Origin: Macrocystis pyrifera
Lineage: Eukaryota > Sar > Phaeophyceae > Laminariales > Laminariaceae
DNA: 64,000 nt
Assembly (NCBI GenBank): GCA_031763025.1
Contig: JASSKH010000028.1
Location: forward strand, 3,094,981-3,158,980
Reading direction: 5' to 3'
Below the pieces are notes generated by a model. The model was not told the origin of the DNA. It saw only the letters and a list, made by a program, of their open reading frames with translations, and ran no database searches. Below, in pieces: positions 10,262-21,879 of this stretch. Numbering within the stretch: the first letter of the stretch is position 1; every line of letters starts with the position of its first letter. The translations under genes were made by a program, and so were the position numbers.

Positions 10262-12295
10262 AAAAAAAAAAAAAAAAAATGATGAAAAAAGAAAATAAAT
10301 AATATACCTCTGTACGTTTTTTTTGCCGATTGGTGACGTTTTTTTTTTTTTTTTTTTTTTTAAGCCCACCCCTTTGTCCGTCTGTCTCTGTCCTCTTTGT
10401 GTCGGATTGTGTCGTCATTGAACCACCAACTGGACGTAGGACTGCTCGTTTCCTGCCCGTTTTTTGCTTGTAGCTCTTTTGTCTCTACCCTCTTCTTGTC
10501 TTGCCTTCCGTCTGGTCTTCCTGTGAAGTCCTTATTAAATTCGTCCATCAGCTGGACATATCATATCACTGATGGTGACAGCAAACAGAAACCAGCCTTC
10601 ATAGCTTGTCCTCGGGACTCGGCCTCCGCCCTGAGCGCACGTTTACTTCGTTTTTATTTCTACTCTTATGTATCTGTTTTCCTTTCTTTTCCCTTGCTTC
10701 TTTCTTTCTGTTCTCTGTCCGTGTTTTTTTTTTTTTTTTCCTTTTTTCCGAGTGTACATGGTTGCAAATGATACGGGATGGTATACAACAGCTCGTTTGT
10801 ACCGTTTAATGCGAAGAACACACACACACTGTCTCCCTTACTGTCGTGCGCACTATTTCGTACTTGTTAATATTCTCCCATCGAGATGCATTTTTTTTTT
10901 TTTGCGGCCTGGTTTGGTGACGTTTGGTGACCACAACAAGCAGGATTTCAGGAAAGTGAGCTATAATGTGGGATTATCTCATCAGAACTTTTTGTCTTAG
11001 GGGGTCATGACCCATGCCTGCAATCACGCGACAGGCGCGACAGCAGCAATGGTATTATGAATTAAAATACTGCTGTGTTAATATTAATAGTATCAATAGT
11101 AGGTGCTTCGTATTTTGTACCACCAGGTATTAGTCAGACACACGTGGTACTTTTTTTCTTTTTTTCTCCGAATGTCAACAGCAGGGCAACGATACTTAGA
11201 TTCGATCAGACAACAGTGACGAGGGAGGGACAGCAGCTGATTTGTTTGGTGCGTTGCTGTTATTCCCACATTTTTATTTGTGCCCATAAATAGTCTATGC
11301 CATCCGTGGTCACAAGCTACAAGAAGACAGAACAAAACAGGCTCTGATGGAGTCAATAATAATTCTGGATTTTTGTGGAAGGAAAAAAAGCGTCGAATTA
11401 AATAAATAAATCCAATGAATCAGGATAAAATGAAAACACTGCGAGTACCAGGTGAGATACCAAGAATCAATGAAGAGCCTGAACGAAACTAAAACGTTTG
11501 GCTTAAAATATGTTTTCTTACATTACCTCATCGCCACAATGCAAATAGTACAATGCAGCCCGTGGTCGCAGGACAGAATCCAATAACTCTGGAGTGGAAG
11601 AATATCATTCCTCGGGAAAAAAATAAAAATATTAATAGCAGAAGAATAACACACATGATAACTGAAGCACTGAAGCACAGCATGTACCTGATTTTGGCTC
11701 AAACGGATCAGGTATACCTGATTTTGTCATTTGCCCAAAATAGAAATACAAAAGTGAGGTCTGCACCCTTACGTATCAGGTACATGTGGTACGCTGTACA
11801 AGTCGCCACAGAAACCGAGAAGGCCACATAAACCCGCAAGAAAACGACAGGATGAGAAAACAACTGAACGTCGAAAAATCCAAGACGAAATCGAAAAGTA
11901 AAATCCAAAAGGGAAGAGAGAAAGAAAAATCAAGCAAGAAAGCAAGAAAGGAAACGCACGAGGAGATACGCGATTTTCGCAGATTGCAGGCTCGCAAGCT
12001 ACGCGAGGGGTGTAGAACAGAGATATAAACCAAAAACGAACATACTTATTCCGCTGCCAAGAACACCAGAGGTATGCAACATAAAACTATTAATAGTAGA
12101 CAAAAAAACAAAACTACAAGGAAGATGACGAAGCAAAGCAAAGAAAAAGCAGAAAGCGAAAAACCAAAAGGAAGGTACAGAGACACAAAGAAGGGCAAAC
12201 GGGAAAAAGGAAAAAGAAAAAAAAAGGAAAGAGGAAAACAAAAAGAAAGGAAAAAAAAGGGACAAAAGGGTACGCCGGAAATTAAACTAACTCAT
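10262..12295. other. A/T-run-rich intergenic sequence
   Basis: Long A and T homopolymers (around 10,261, 10,340, 10,725 and 10,890) and an A/G-rich stretch at 11,800-12,280 dominate. The lysine-rich and phenylalanine-rich frames follow from this composition. I see no gene. Confidence 0.5.
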
Positions 12296-12299
12296 TGAA

Positions 12300-13310
12300 G
12301 CTGTCTTCCTCCATATGCAAGTCCGCCTCACAAGCGGTTCTTAGTAGGATGCAGCTCACCCTTCATGCGACTCGTCGGACGCCTCACGGCGCTTCGCGCT
12401 TGGTGCAAGCAATGTCTGCCTGGTCGGTGAAAACCCGACATGCTCCGTCCCGGCATTGTAGGGATGCGAGGGTCTATGGTCATACGACTACGGCCATGCA
12501 AGAGATCGAGTACATCTCTCCTATCGAGTACACCCCCCCCCCCCCCTCCCCCCCTTCCCCCCCTGCCCCCTCGTCCCCCTTTCGCCCCTCCCCTCTTCCC
12601 TGCCCTCCTGCGCGAGTGCATTGGCGTTAACGGTTGTAGTCGCGGTTGCAGCCATCCTGTGCCGTTCTGCCGATGCGTCCTTCTGATCCTTTTGTCATTT
12701 CCACATGAAGACCTCCGCCCCTTCCTTGGCCCGTCGGAACCATCTGCCGGCTTTCTGCGCTGCCTCGCACCACCCTTCGAGCTTGATGCCGAACTCCTTG
12801 AGGTCCTCCTCAAGGTACCTCATCCAGCCACACTCCTGTCCTCCGGAGTAGCCCTTGCCCCGGACCATCTCCCCAAACATCACCCTCCTCGGCAGACGCT
12901 CCTCTCCCACCATTGTCATAAAGCCCACAAACAATAGCCTACGCCTGCGTACCGTCGTCTCAACGCTCTGGGAGTTTGTCCTGAGAAGAGCGCTGTCACA
13001 GGATAGAATGTGATCTTCGCGCTCTCGTTTTCGCCAGCCTAGGCATCGGAGGAGCATCTGTGGTGGACCCCCCGTAGCCTGCCGTAATCAGCCTTCCTCG
13101 GGCTCCAAGTAACGCATCCGTAAAGCAACGTTTCGATCACCTCGGCTCTCAGCATCCGCCCCTTTAGGCGTAGGCGCACACCCGGGCGGTCATATATTTC
13201 CATCTTATAACGCCTGAAGCACGCCCATGCCCTCTGGAGTCGACGCGTTACCTCGACACTTCTGCTCGTCCAATCTGCGCTGATAGCCCCGCCCAAGTAA
13301 GTATACAAAC
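12300..13310 (-). mobile_element. LINE-A-related copy (second subfamily), C-terminal part
   Basis: Minus-strand frames repeat the LINE-A C-terminal plan with different wording. 13,039-13,308 reads YTYLGGAISADWTSRSVEVT and then MLRAEVIETLLYGCVTWS. 12,695-13,057 reads VETTVRRRRLLFVGF and RVMFGEMVRGKGYSGGQE, then the alanine/lysine-rich tail. It belongs to a sister subfamily rather than being a recent copy. A poly(C) run at about 12,533-12,546 lies in the 3' part. It is broken and 5'-truncated. Confidence 0.75.
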
Positions 13311-13319
13311 TCGAGTGTT

Positions 13320-14455
13320 TGTACTGTTATACGTATACGAGTGTTCAACGTGGCCCAACGGAGTTCCAGCGAAAACAAAAAATGCATACCAGCTACATAC
13401 CTAAAATATACGGAGGATTATGCCTCTTTCATCCCCGGGGGATGTTTACGAAAATCCCCTGATCACCTACGTAATTGCGCGTGAGTTTTACAATAGCCCA
13501 TTTTCCCGTACGTTTATTATGTACCAGTATTTTTTTTTTTCGGTTTCGCCGTTTCGTTCGTCACTGGTTGCGGGTGATTGGCGATAAAATATGAAACGAA
13601 TTCTTCGGTTGACTTCATCGTTTTTGTTTTTGTTGCTGTTGTTGTTCTCACATTAACAAGGAGTCCGTGGTCGAATAAAAGGTGCTGGAGCCCTATTAAT
13701 AGGAAGATCTCAAAAACCCATAAAAAACAAAATTCCGCCGGGGAAGCGACGCTTCCCACCTAAAAATACACAAGAAGGCGCACACACGACATGAAATCAG
13801 TGTACAAACTGAACTAACGTGGCCGTGGGTATCCAATCAACTGCAACAGAGAGTTCCCCCCGTTCCCACAACTAACCAACTCGTGGCTACTGACTACAGC
13901 GGTTGTTGTCTGGAGTGCTGCCTGCACCGTGCGAAACGCACGGTAGTCGTGAACACAGAGGAACACGCCTACTGTCTGAGGTGCTGTCAGAGTGACGACT
14001 CGCGGACATGCAGTGAAAAAAGAGCATCGAACAAAAAAACACTATACAAATATCAACGATCGCCATGTCTTGCCGGACTGTCTCAAAAAAAGTGTAGCAC
14101 AGCAGTTATGATATAACGTCCGTGAAAATTGCGGGGGTCGCTCCCCATGAAGGGTATACAACTCGCCAACACTACAAATACCGGTGACGTAAACAACAGT
14201 ACTGCTGCCTCGTAAAAAAATAGAGAAAACCGATAGCTGCTGCTCTCGTGATGGTGTGCGCGCCGGTCGTGGGTCTCTGTGTGCCGTCCTGTTGCCGTCT
14301 TCCATGGCCGCCTTATCGCCTTAGCCCAATCGGCCCGTTCCTTCGCACGTGCTCTCGTTGCTACTCCCTTCCAGTCGGTTCCCCTTCTTCCCCGTCCCAA
14401 AACAAATACTCCTCGCATTTGCGGTTCTGATCTGAAAAAAATACATATCGCGCAG
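13320..14455. other. Unassigned sequence upstream of the PAP exon
   Basis: The first coding exon and promoter of the PAP/fibrillin gene probably lie in or upstream of this stretch, but I could not identify them. A sequence that would serve as a splice donor (CAGG|GTGAGT) sits at 14,454-14,462, just before the open stretch leading into the first recognised exon. Nothing else was recognised. Confidence 0.35.
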
Positions 14456-14525
14456 GGTGAGTTCAATTCGTCTCTTCCGCGCTCGTCGACGCTCTGTCTC
14501 CCTTCTCCTTCGTCGTCGAGTCCAG

Positions 14526-14752
14526 AATCCTGCCAGCGCAGTTAGAGTGTGCCGTAGTGTGGCCTGTGGTGGTGCCTGCCTCCGCGCACGGACATCCTGA
14601 TCGAGCATTGCTGTTCTGCCGCTCCTGCCTAAAAAAGACGCACGAATCGTACGTGTCCGTGCCTGACGCACCACGCACGCACGACCCAACTTTACTGCCA
14701 CGCCTGAGCTTCGCGGCCACAGGCAGCAGCACGAAGATGCCACTCCTTGAGG
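14526..14752 (+). CDS. PAP/fibrillin-family protein, first recognised exon
   Basis: This exon ends ...ATG CCA CTC CTT GAG G followed by the donor GTGAGT at 14,753. Its last residues, KMPLLEG, join in phase to exon 2 at 25,383 to give PLLEG-RWQMLYST. This is the typical start of a PAP/fibrillin domain (L-L-x-G-x-W-x-L-L-Y). The frame is open from 14,461, but there is no ATG before the Met at 14,737, so the real start codon is probably in an earlier exon carrying the plastid-targeting leader. I place the acceptor after the pyrimidine-rich CCTTCGTCGTCGAGTCCAG at 14,525 with low confidence; other AG sites in the exon are possible. PAP/fibrillins are plastid proteins of plastoglobules and thylakoids linked to lipid and prenylquinone handling and stress tolerance. 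Exon content before KMPLLEG is not diagnostic. Confidence 0.55.
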
Positions 14753-14806
14753 GTGAGTCCGGCCTTACACCCGCCAGAAAGACCTACCCCACTCGCTATA
14801 AGCCTG

Positions 14807-14918
14807 GTAGGGCAAGCCTCGCAGCATGCCTTGCCGAGGCACCGCGGGGAACGGGGCACTATAGGGCAAGCCTCGCAGCATGCCTTGCCGAGGCAGCGCG
14901 GGGGACGGGGCACTTTGG
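14807..14918. repeat. 57-bp tandem duplication
   Basis: Two nearly identical units begin AGGGCAAGCCTCGCAGCATG, and each ends in CGGGGCACT. Each unit contains the inverted pair GGCAAG...CTTGCC around GCATGC. It lies just inside the long PAP intron. Confidence 0.9.
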
Positions 14919-15104
14919 CGGCTGTCTTTATGCTTTTTTCGAAATATGTTTTTTATCGAGAATATGGTACTGCTGTCCCTTGGAACTACTGGTACAAGAT
15001 TACCCTGTTGATGTGGTCGTGAATTGATGGACGGACGCACATCAGCGGCAACCTGGCATCACACCGTTACGCTGATTGCACGTGGCCGGCTTACCCTCCA
15101 AACA

Positions 15105-15470
15105 CAATTACGTTGGGGACTCGCGAGGACCCAGTCATTTCAGCTTGTGTTGCCCTTGGGACTCGCGAGTACTCGTTAATTTCACCTTTATTTGCAAAGG
15201 TTCTCAGACTACCGTGTTGCTGAGTATCAATCAGTTCAGCCCCAGGTACGCTGGGTACTCGCGAGTACTCAGTCACGTCGGCTCGTTGTACCCTGGGGAC
15301 TCGCGAGGACTCAGTCTTTTCAGCCTCTGGTACCCGAGTGGTACCCTTGAGACTCTTGAGTACTCAATCCTTTCAGTTTTTGGTGCACCCTGGGGACTCG
15401 CCGGGACTCAGTAATGTGAGCTTCAGGTACCCTGGGGAATCAGTAGTACTCCACAATGACTCGGACTCGC
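15105..15470. repeat. Minisatellite, ~42-bp unit with GGACTCGCGAGTACTCAGT core
   Basis: About seven diverged units each carry CCCTGGGGACTCGCGAG and a T-rich TTTTCAGCTT end. Clear units start near 15,112, 15,152, 15,246, 15,288, 15,335, 15,384 and 15,427. It lies inside the PAP intron. Confidence 0.8.
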
Positions 15471-15689
15471 CAGTCAATGACACTATCCAAATGACTGGTG
15501 CTGGGTTCTCTGACGACCTTAAAAATAAGGAATTCGGTGTAAGAAATGCAGCACAAACTGGCCTACACGATAAAAAAAATAGCAACATAAGAAACAGCAG
15601 CAATCGACGCCCACACGAGATAAGAAACGAGGTCGATCCGGAAAACGCCGAACGAAACAAGAAACGCGGATTACACTACAGCACCTTGA

Positions 15690-16040
15690 AGCAGCCGAAC
15701 GGTCCATGGTGAAGTGGCACGAGGATGAGGCACAGCTGAGTAGACAGCGCCGGGAATCCGCCGTGGGTGGTGCCCAAGGGAATGGCGGGAGGGAGTGCAA
15801 CAGGAGGAGTGGAAGGACACCTGACCAAGGGAATGGGGACAGGGGGGTAACAGGAGGAGTAGAGAAGGAAACCGCTATGGTCGAAAGTAAGAAGGAGACC
15901 GCAGACAGGGTAGCAAGGCACCAGGCCGACTATTAATAGTAAGGAGCATGTCCATGCTACTCGTGCCGCTGACTGGTGCAGCTGGTTCGAACGTGATCTT
16001 CTTCCTTTTTTGTTTTCTTCTTTTTCCGGTTTGATCTTCC
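15690..16040 (+). mobile_element. LINE-A 3' tail, plus orientation
   Basis: WHEDEAQLSRQRRESAVGG matches the LINE-A C-terminus (WHEAEAELSRQRRASAVGG in the main copy), followed by ADRVARHQADY and the 3' untranslated words CTGGTGCAGCTGGTTCGAA. The tail contains TATTAATA at 15,931 where other tails have CTAG or CTGG, next to the GTC that they share. Confidence 0.8.
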
Positions 16041-16154
16041 GTGATTTTCTTGCTTTGTTTTTTTTTAGCTGTCTTCATTCTTGTCCTTATGAAAGGAGTC
16101 TTGTGGCGTGGGTGGATGACGAGCCTGCTGTCTTTGTGTCGTGTTGTCTGACGC

Positions 16155-16300
16155 ATCCTCTTCGGCGGTGGGGCATGGTTGGCGAAAGCAGGAAGGAGAC
16201 TGCAGACAGGGCAGCAAGCTACCAGACCGACTATTAATATTAGTAGCAGGTGAAACCTGTCTATGCCACCTGGTACTCCTACGTATCACAAACCGCAAAC
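16155..16300 (+). mobile_element. LINE-A 3' tail fragment
   Basis: GGAAGGAGACTGCAGACAGG and GCAGCAAGCTACCAGACCG repeat the end of the LINE-A coding region. A TATTAATA follows at 16,232 at the same relative place as in the neighbouring tail. It lies in the PAP intron. Confidence 0.65.
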
Positions 16301-16523
16301 TGCTGCGGCTGCCTGGAGGGTGTTTTTTTCCTTTTGTGCTTGGATTTGCCTGCTTTTTCCTTTTGTTCTTAGTCTTACGGGGGGGCACTACAGATTTTCT
16401 TTTTTTCTCTCGATTGTTTTGTTTCGTTTCTTTCGTTTTCTCTTTCATAGAAGGTGGATGTCGTGCCTGTCGTATTCAGTACGATGACATGTTGTTGTTG
16501 TTGTTGTTGTTGTTGTTTCTGTT

Positions 16524-16765
16524 TTCTTCACATTAAACCGTTCTTTCTACCCGTCGACATCCTGCACAACCAGTGTCCGTGCCGATTCTTCGATCCGAGA
16601 AGAGATACAAGTTCTGTGGTCGCAAAGCTACGCCACAGAGATACTACGTTGCCACGGATGTATGCAGTAAGCATAACAGTAGTGAGCACTGCAGTACCAT
16701 GTCCTCATACTGGATACGTCAGGCACGACATACACATCCTATGAAATAGAGTAACGAAAGGAAAC
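16524..16765 (+). repeat. Repeat R copy with (GTT)n head
   Basis: A full R (TTCTTCACATTAAACCG to GACATACACATCC) is preceded by eight or nine GTT units at about 16,493-16,518 and followed by an A-rich tail. Confidence 0.8.
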
Positions 16766-16824
16766 AAAGAAAAAACAAAAACAACGAAGAAATCTCGAAA
16801 GGGGAAAAAAAAAGACATGGGATT

Positions 16825-16995
16825 ACATAGTCTACTGCTCTGCTCACTACATAATATGTAGTATCTCTATGTGGCGTAGTTTAGTGACCACAGAGCTTGC
16901 ATCTCTGTACCAGGTGGGATTGAAGAATTGGCACGGACACTGGTTGTGCTGGACGTCGACGATTAGAAAGAACGGTTGAATGTAAAGAACACACG
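16825..16995 (-). repeat. Repeat R copy, inverted
   Basis: Reverse-complement R: GTAGTATCTCTATGTGGCG, GACCACAGAGCTTG, GGATTGAAGAATTGGCACGG and GTTGTGCTGGACGTCGAC. Where other copies read CTCTCTAGGATTG this one has CTCTGTACCAGGTGGGATTG, an extra TACCAGGT. Confidence 0.75.
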
Positions 16996-17054
16996 CACTA
17001 TGAACAATAGATATCCAACTATGCTGCGAAAACCCACCCTCATATACTATATAT

Positions 17055-17291
17055 ATATATTATTTTTTTTCTCTTTGTTTCGTTTCGTTTCTCTAGGTCA
17101 TGGAATGTGCATGTCGTGCCTGTCGTACGCAGAATGATGACATGGCATTGCATTGCATACGTGGCAACGTAGTATCCCTGTGGCGTAGCTTTGTGACCAC
17201 AGGACTTGTGTCTCTCTAGGATTGAAGAATCGGCACGGACACTGGTTGTGCTGGATGTCGACGGGTAGAAAGAACGGTTTGATGTGAAGAA

Positions 17292-17295
<4 letters not shown>
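17055..17295 (-). repeat. Repeat R copy, inverted, with (CAA)n
   Basis: A full-length reverse-complement R is followed at 17,288-17,320 by a (CAA)n run, the mirror of the (GTT)n head seen at the 16.5-kb copy. Confidence 0.8.
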
Positions 17296-17323
<28 letters not shown>

Positions 17324-17404
17324 TACTACTACTGCTGTAATAACCGTGAAAGTAAAATGCTTCGTACGAGTACGAGCGCACTGCTGATTCTTCTACCGGT
17401 ATGT

Positions 17405-18548
17405 TGTTTTCTTCACATTAAACCGTTCTTTCTACCCGTCGACATCCAGCACAACGAGTGTCCGTGACGATTCTTCAATCCTAGAGAGATATAAGTTCTG
17501 TGGTCACAAAGCTACGCCACAGAGATACGACGTTGCCACGTATGCAATGCAATGCCATGTCATCATTCTGCGTACGACAGGCACGACATACACATTCCAT
17601 GACCTAGAGAAACGAAACGAAACAAAACAGAAAAAAAACAAAAAAACAAAAAAAACAAAGAAGACAATTGGAAAGAGAAAAAGAAACAAGAGAAAAAAAT
17701 ATATATACCTCGTATATATACCTGGTACCAGGTATATAACAACAAACCATCGTGCCCCCCCCGCAGGGGATCTGGCAGACACTTGAAAAGAACGAGCTGG
17801 AAAAAAAAGGAAAAAGAAGAAAACACCACTAGTGGTCGTCAACAGAGTAAGACTAAGAACCAAGGGAAAATAACAGGCAGACCAAACAAAGCACAAGGCA
17901 TCCTCCAGGTAGCGGCAGCAGTTTATGGTACGAGTAGCACAGCCAGCGTCTCCCTGCTGGCCCGGCTGGTACCTTGCTACCCTGTCTGCCACCTTCGTCC
18001 AGCGTTCGCCAACTATGCCCGGCCCCCCGGCGTCAGACAATACGAAACAAGCAAAGCAGGCTCGTCATCCACCCACGCCACACGACTCCTTCAGTAAGGC
18101 TTTTCAATCGGAGATTGGAAGAGAAAGAAAAAAAAATGAAAATCGCATAGGGTCAGCGCAAAAGAAGAAAATAAAATGAAACAAAAATAAACGAAAACAA
18201 AAGGAAGACAAAGGAAGACCACGTTCGAACCAGCTGCACCAGTTGGTGGTACGAGTAGTATAGGCATGTTCTACTTCTTAATCTGCCCGGTACCTTGCTA
18301 CTCTGTCTGCCATCTCCTTCCTACTTTCGTCCACTGCAGTTTCCCTTCTACTCCTCTTCCCCCCCCTCTCCGCATTCCTTTGGTCGGGTTTCTGCTACTC
18401 CTCTTGTTGCCCCTCCTCCCCCCATTCCCTTGGACACCACCCACGGCGGATGCGCGGCGCCGCCTACTCAGCTCAGCCTCAGCCTCGTGCCACCTCAGCA
18501 TGAACCGTTCGGCTGCTTCGAGGATCCCCCGGTACCACTTCTCCGCCT
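17405..18548. repeat. Segmental duplication, copy 2
   Basis: It is the direct-orientation partner of 7,597-8,717: R copy, AT run, TGGTACGAGTAGCACAGCCA segment, then LINE-A tail ending in CGGTACCACTTCTCCGCCT. Beyond that point the copies diverge. Here another R fragment follows, whereas at 8.7 kb the LINE continues. Confidence 0.85.
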
Positions 18549-18587
18549 GTGCATATCTCCGGTCTCCTACCTGTGCAGTGTGTGTGT

Positions 18588-18715
18588 TCTTCACATTAAA
18601 CCGTTTTTTCTACCCGTCGACATCCAGCACGACCAGTGTCCGTGCCGATTCTTCAAACCTACGTAGAGAGATACAAGTCCTGTGGTCACAAAACTACGTC
18701 ACAGAGATACTATAA
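18588..18715 (+). repeat. Repeat R fragment, 5' half
   Basis: TTCTTCACATTAAACCG through CAGTGTCCGTGCCGATTC to GTCACAGAGATACTA; the 3' half is missing. Confidence 0.7.
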
Positions 18716-19089
18716 TACAGCTGTAGTGTTACGTATGTGTTCTTTACGTTTGGTTAGGGTATACAGCAAGGATAAACAATTATTTGCTTTGAATGGGTTT
18801 TGACATCATTGTTAGCATCCTTTATGTTAGGCTGTAGGATCAAACATATCTATATGTTAGGGTCATACGTAACTTGTATACGTTCCTTTCGTTCTTATTC
18901 TTACTCTGTTTATATATAATATGTTGTTGAATTGTTTACCATGGACCTTGTTGGTTTTGTGCTGTCTGTCGCATCTCCTCCGAGGGAACACGGCACTTTT
19001 TTTTTTCTTTTTTTTTTTTTCCTTTTTCCCTTTTTTCTTTTCATTTTCTTTGTTTTTTCGTTTTTTTCTTAATACTATTAATAGCATGT

Positions 19090-19405
19090 GTACGATGACA
19101 TGGTGTTGCATTTTCTGTTTTCTACTCTGCTTACAGCAGTACTGCATTACAATGTACATCACTCGTAATATCTTTGTGTCGTGATTTTGTTATCACAGAG
19201 CTTGTATCTCTCTAGGATCGAAGATGCGGCACGGACACTGGATGTGCTTGATGTTGACGGGTCAGAAGAACGGTCTAATGTGAACTCACACACACTCTTA
19301 CTGCGCTACGACGCACAGTAGTATCTCTGAGACGTGGTTGTGTGACCACACACAGAGTTTGTACGACGCTAGGATTGAAGAAACGGCACGAACAATGGCT
19401 ACACC
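19090..19405 (-). repeat. Two diverged inverted R copies
   Basis: One copy (about 19,090-19,285) reads ACGATGACATGG ... GCGGCACGGACACTGG ... GAAGAACGGTCTAATGTG. A second partial copy follows (about 19,310-19,405: GTAGTATCTCTGAGACGTGG ... ACGGCACGAACAATGG). Confidence 0.6.
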
Positions 19406-20715
19406 TACCTGTTCCATTCGAGCCGAAAACAGATACATGCGATGTTTTTGGCCATCGTAAATCACAAACATGATTTGTTTCGAGCATGAATAGTGAGCAT
19501 TCTAAACAATGTATTCCAGGTACGTAATATGTATTATACGTCGTACACGAAGTATATATCAGTATGTCAATGTCATTGATTTGATTGATTTCATGATCAT
19601 ACTCACTCTTGCGCAATAGCCACATCGTTAGTTCACGTACGTATAGAACAGCAGAAAGAAGTGTCGGGGCTTAATTTTATGTAACTGTTCGCAACTCATA
19701 CCATTTCAGCATGCAGCAACAGTACGAATTCAAATCGGAAAAGACCTCGTGCGCCGTAGCAAAAGTACTTGTGGCGCCCCCCTCCCCCTGTTGCCAGCTT
19801 TGAAGACTCGACTATCTTCGAGAGACACCGCTTGCACACGGCGGCACGGGGTTCCTGTGTTAACTTTATAATAGAAGGGAGCCCACCTCGACGCGGGGTG
19901 TGACAGACGAATTGCAGTATGTGTTCATCGTGCTGTGGTACGAGCGTATCATATTTACGTCGATGTGGTGCGTCGTATGTACGTATTGTAGTGTGGGGAT
20001 GTCTTCGTGTAGGGCGTGTAAGAGACAAGAGTACGTACACCCTCTGATTGCCTCAGACTTCGTCTAAGACAGTTGAGAGCTAGACAAAGTAGACAAATCC
20101 AGGTGTAGCTGGCCTTTTCAAACCATAGTCAGGTACGATGTGATGCTGGCCAATCGCCGGGCTCCTGGCGTATGATTTGTACTTGGTTTTAGTGTGTACC
20201 TTTTTTTGGAAAGAAATGAACCAGCTAGACCTTTTTTTTATGAAACCCTATTTCTTAAAGATGTTACATGTTTTATGTAATCATGCAGTACCGCGGTACT
20301 GATGTTCCCAGCACCCAGCAGTGCCCGACATGCAGGGTGTCGGACCGAAGCAATAGTGCGGCATGTCGTCATTGTGTGTTGTGCATCGCGTCCTGTATAT
20401 GTGTTGGCCGTATGCTGTACACCGGCGCATACAGCTGTACGTTACGCCTCACGTGTATAGCACAGAATACATGATAATACCCGAAAAAACAAGAGGGAAA
20501 AAACTTTAATTTTTCGCCGTTTTTTACGTCGCTGCCTGACAAGTTTTTCTAGGTGTAAGAAGCACGGGGGCAAACGTAATTACGGCCGAAAAAGTAGTTA
20601 CGGCGATCCCAAATTGGTTACGCGTAATTACGTTTACGCTGTTTTGTAGATCACCGCCCGCAACAACAGCACCACCAGAATTTCTCCGGTGGAGATTCCA
20701 AAGCTAATGTGATAT

Positions 20716-21113
20716 GGAGTAGTATTGGACTGTAGAATGGTCATGGGATAGCCGTAGTATCAAAACCCTCTAACACCCGAAGAGTATTCCCGGGGCTCTG
20801 AAGTTTCCTTTGCAGTATAGTGGTTGATATATCGCCGGTAGAAGAGTAGACAAGCGCCCGAAGAAAATTCCTCGGACAAGTGTATTTGCCCGTTAGAGCG
20901 GATACAGAGAAGGAGAGCAGAGTGGGCTTGATGCCTTGAATCAAGCCCCTATCGAATCACTCTCAACAGCTCCCTTCTCAACTCACCATGAGGAGTAGTA
21001 CGACAACACTAACAGAAGTCTCCTGAACAAGAGAATCTGTCTTCCTAACCAGTGCAGATAGTTCTTGCATTCCCTTCCCTTACCACGATACTCGGATTCT
21101 ACTACATTTGGCG
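20716..21113. repeat. ~400-bp direct repeat, copy A (uninterrupted)
   Basis: It runs from GGAGTAGTATTGGACTG to ACTCGGATTCTACTAC. It is repeated at 21,370-21,873. No protein or RNA family was recognised. At 20,769-20,782 it reads CTCTAACACCCGAA and so preserves the empty insertion site of MITE M4. It lies in the PAP intron. Confidence 0.85.
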
Positions 21114-21369
21114 GCCTCTGTCGTTTTCTGTTTTGGTTTTTGACCCCCTCTTTCAGCGGGCGTTTTTGACAAGTACACTGTCCGTGACGCCTAGGCCTCA
21201 CCACGAGGTGTGGGGAAATCTGTAGCCTTATTTCGTTGTTTCGAATAGCCGCATGTTCGACCTCCATGTCCGGTCTTGTCGAATGATTCCGGTACAATCG
21301 ATTCCGGTATCATCCATTGACCGTCGTGTGGTCTGCATATACGACTATTCAGGGTGGGCTAATGTAATA

Positions 21370-21873
21370 AGGAGTAGTATTGGACTAAATAATGATCGTG
21401 AGATAGCCGTAGTATCAAAACCCACTATTACAGGGGACCATAGTAAATAGGACCAAATTTTATCAGTAACAATAGCGAATATTTAGCGTTTTGTGTGTAT
21501 CGTAGGTCCTATTTGCTATGGTCCCCCGTAATAACACCCGAAGAGTATTCCCGGGGGCTCTGAAGTTTCCTTTGCAGTACACTGGTTAGGATAGCCGATA
21601 GGAGAAGAGCAGACAAGCCCCCGAGGAAAGTTCCTCGGACAAGTGTCTTCATCCGTCTGGCGGATAAAGAGTAGGAGAGCAGAGTGGGCTTGATGCCTTG
21701 AATCAAGCCCCTACCAAATCACGCTCAACAGTTCCCTTCTCGCTCATCATGAAGAGGAGCAATACGACAACACGAAAAGAAGCCTCTTGAGCAAGAGAAG
21801 CTGCCTTCCTAGCCAGTTCAGATATTTCTTGCATTCCATTCCCTTACCACGATACTCGGATTCTACTACAGTA
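21370..21873. repeat. ~400-bp direct repeat, copy B (carries a MITE)
   Basis: It aligns with copy A from GGAGTAGTATTGGACTA to ACTCGGATTCTACTAC, except for MITE M4 at 21,428-21,531. Shared words include AAGTTTCCTTTGCAGTA and GGGCTTGATGCCTTGAATC. Confidence 0.85.
21428..21531. mobile_element. TTACGGGGG MITE, copy M4, with resolved TA duplication
   Basis: A 104-bp element begins TTACAGGGGACCATAG and ends CTATGGTCCCCCGTAA, with TA at 21,426-21,427 and 21,532-21,533. The paralogous empty site at 20,771 has a single TA (CTC-TA-ACACCC). This shows directly that insertion duplicated TA, the hallmark of the IS630-Tc1-mariner superfamily. Confidence 0.95.
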
Positions 21874-21879
21874 GTGTTG

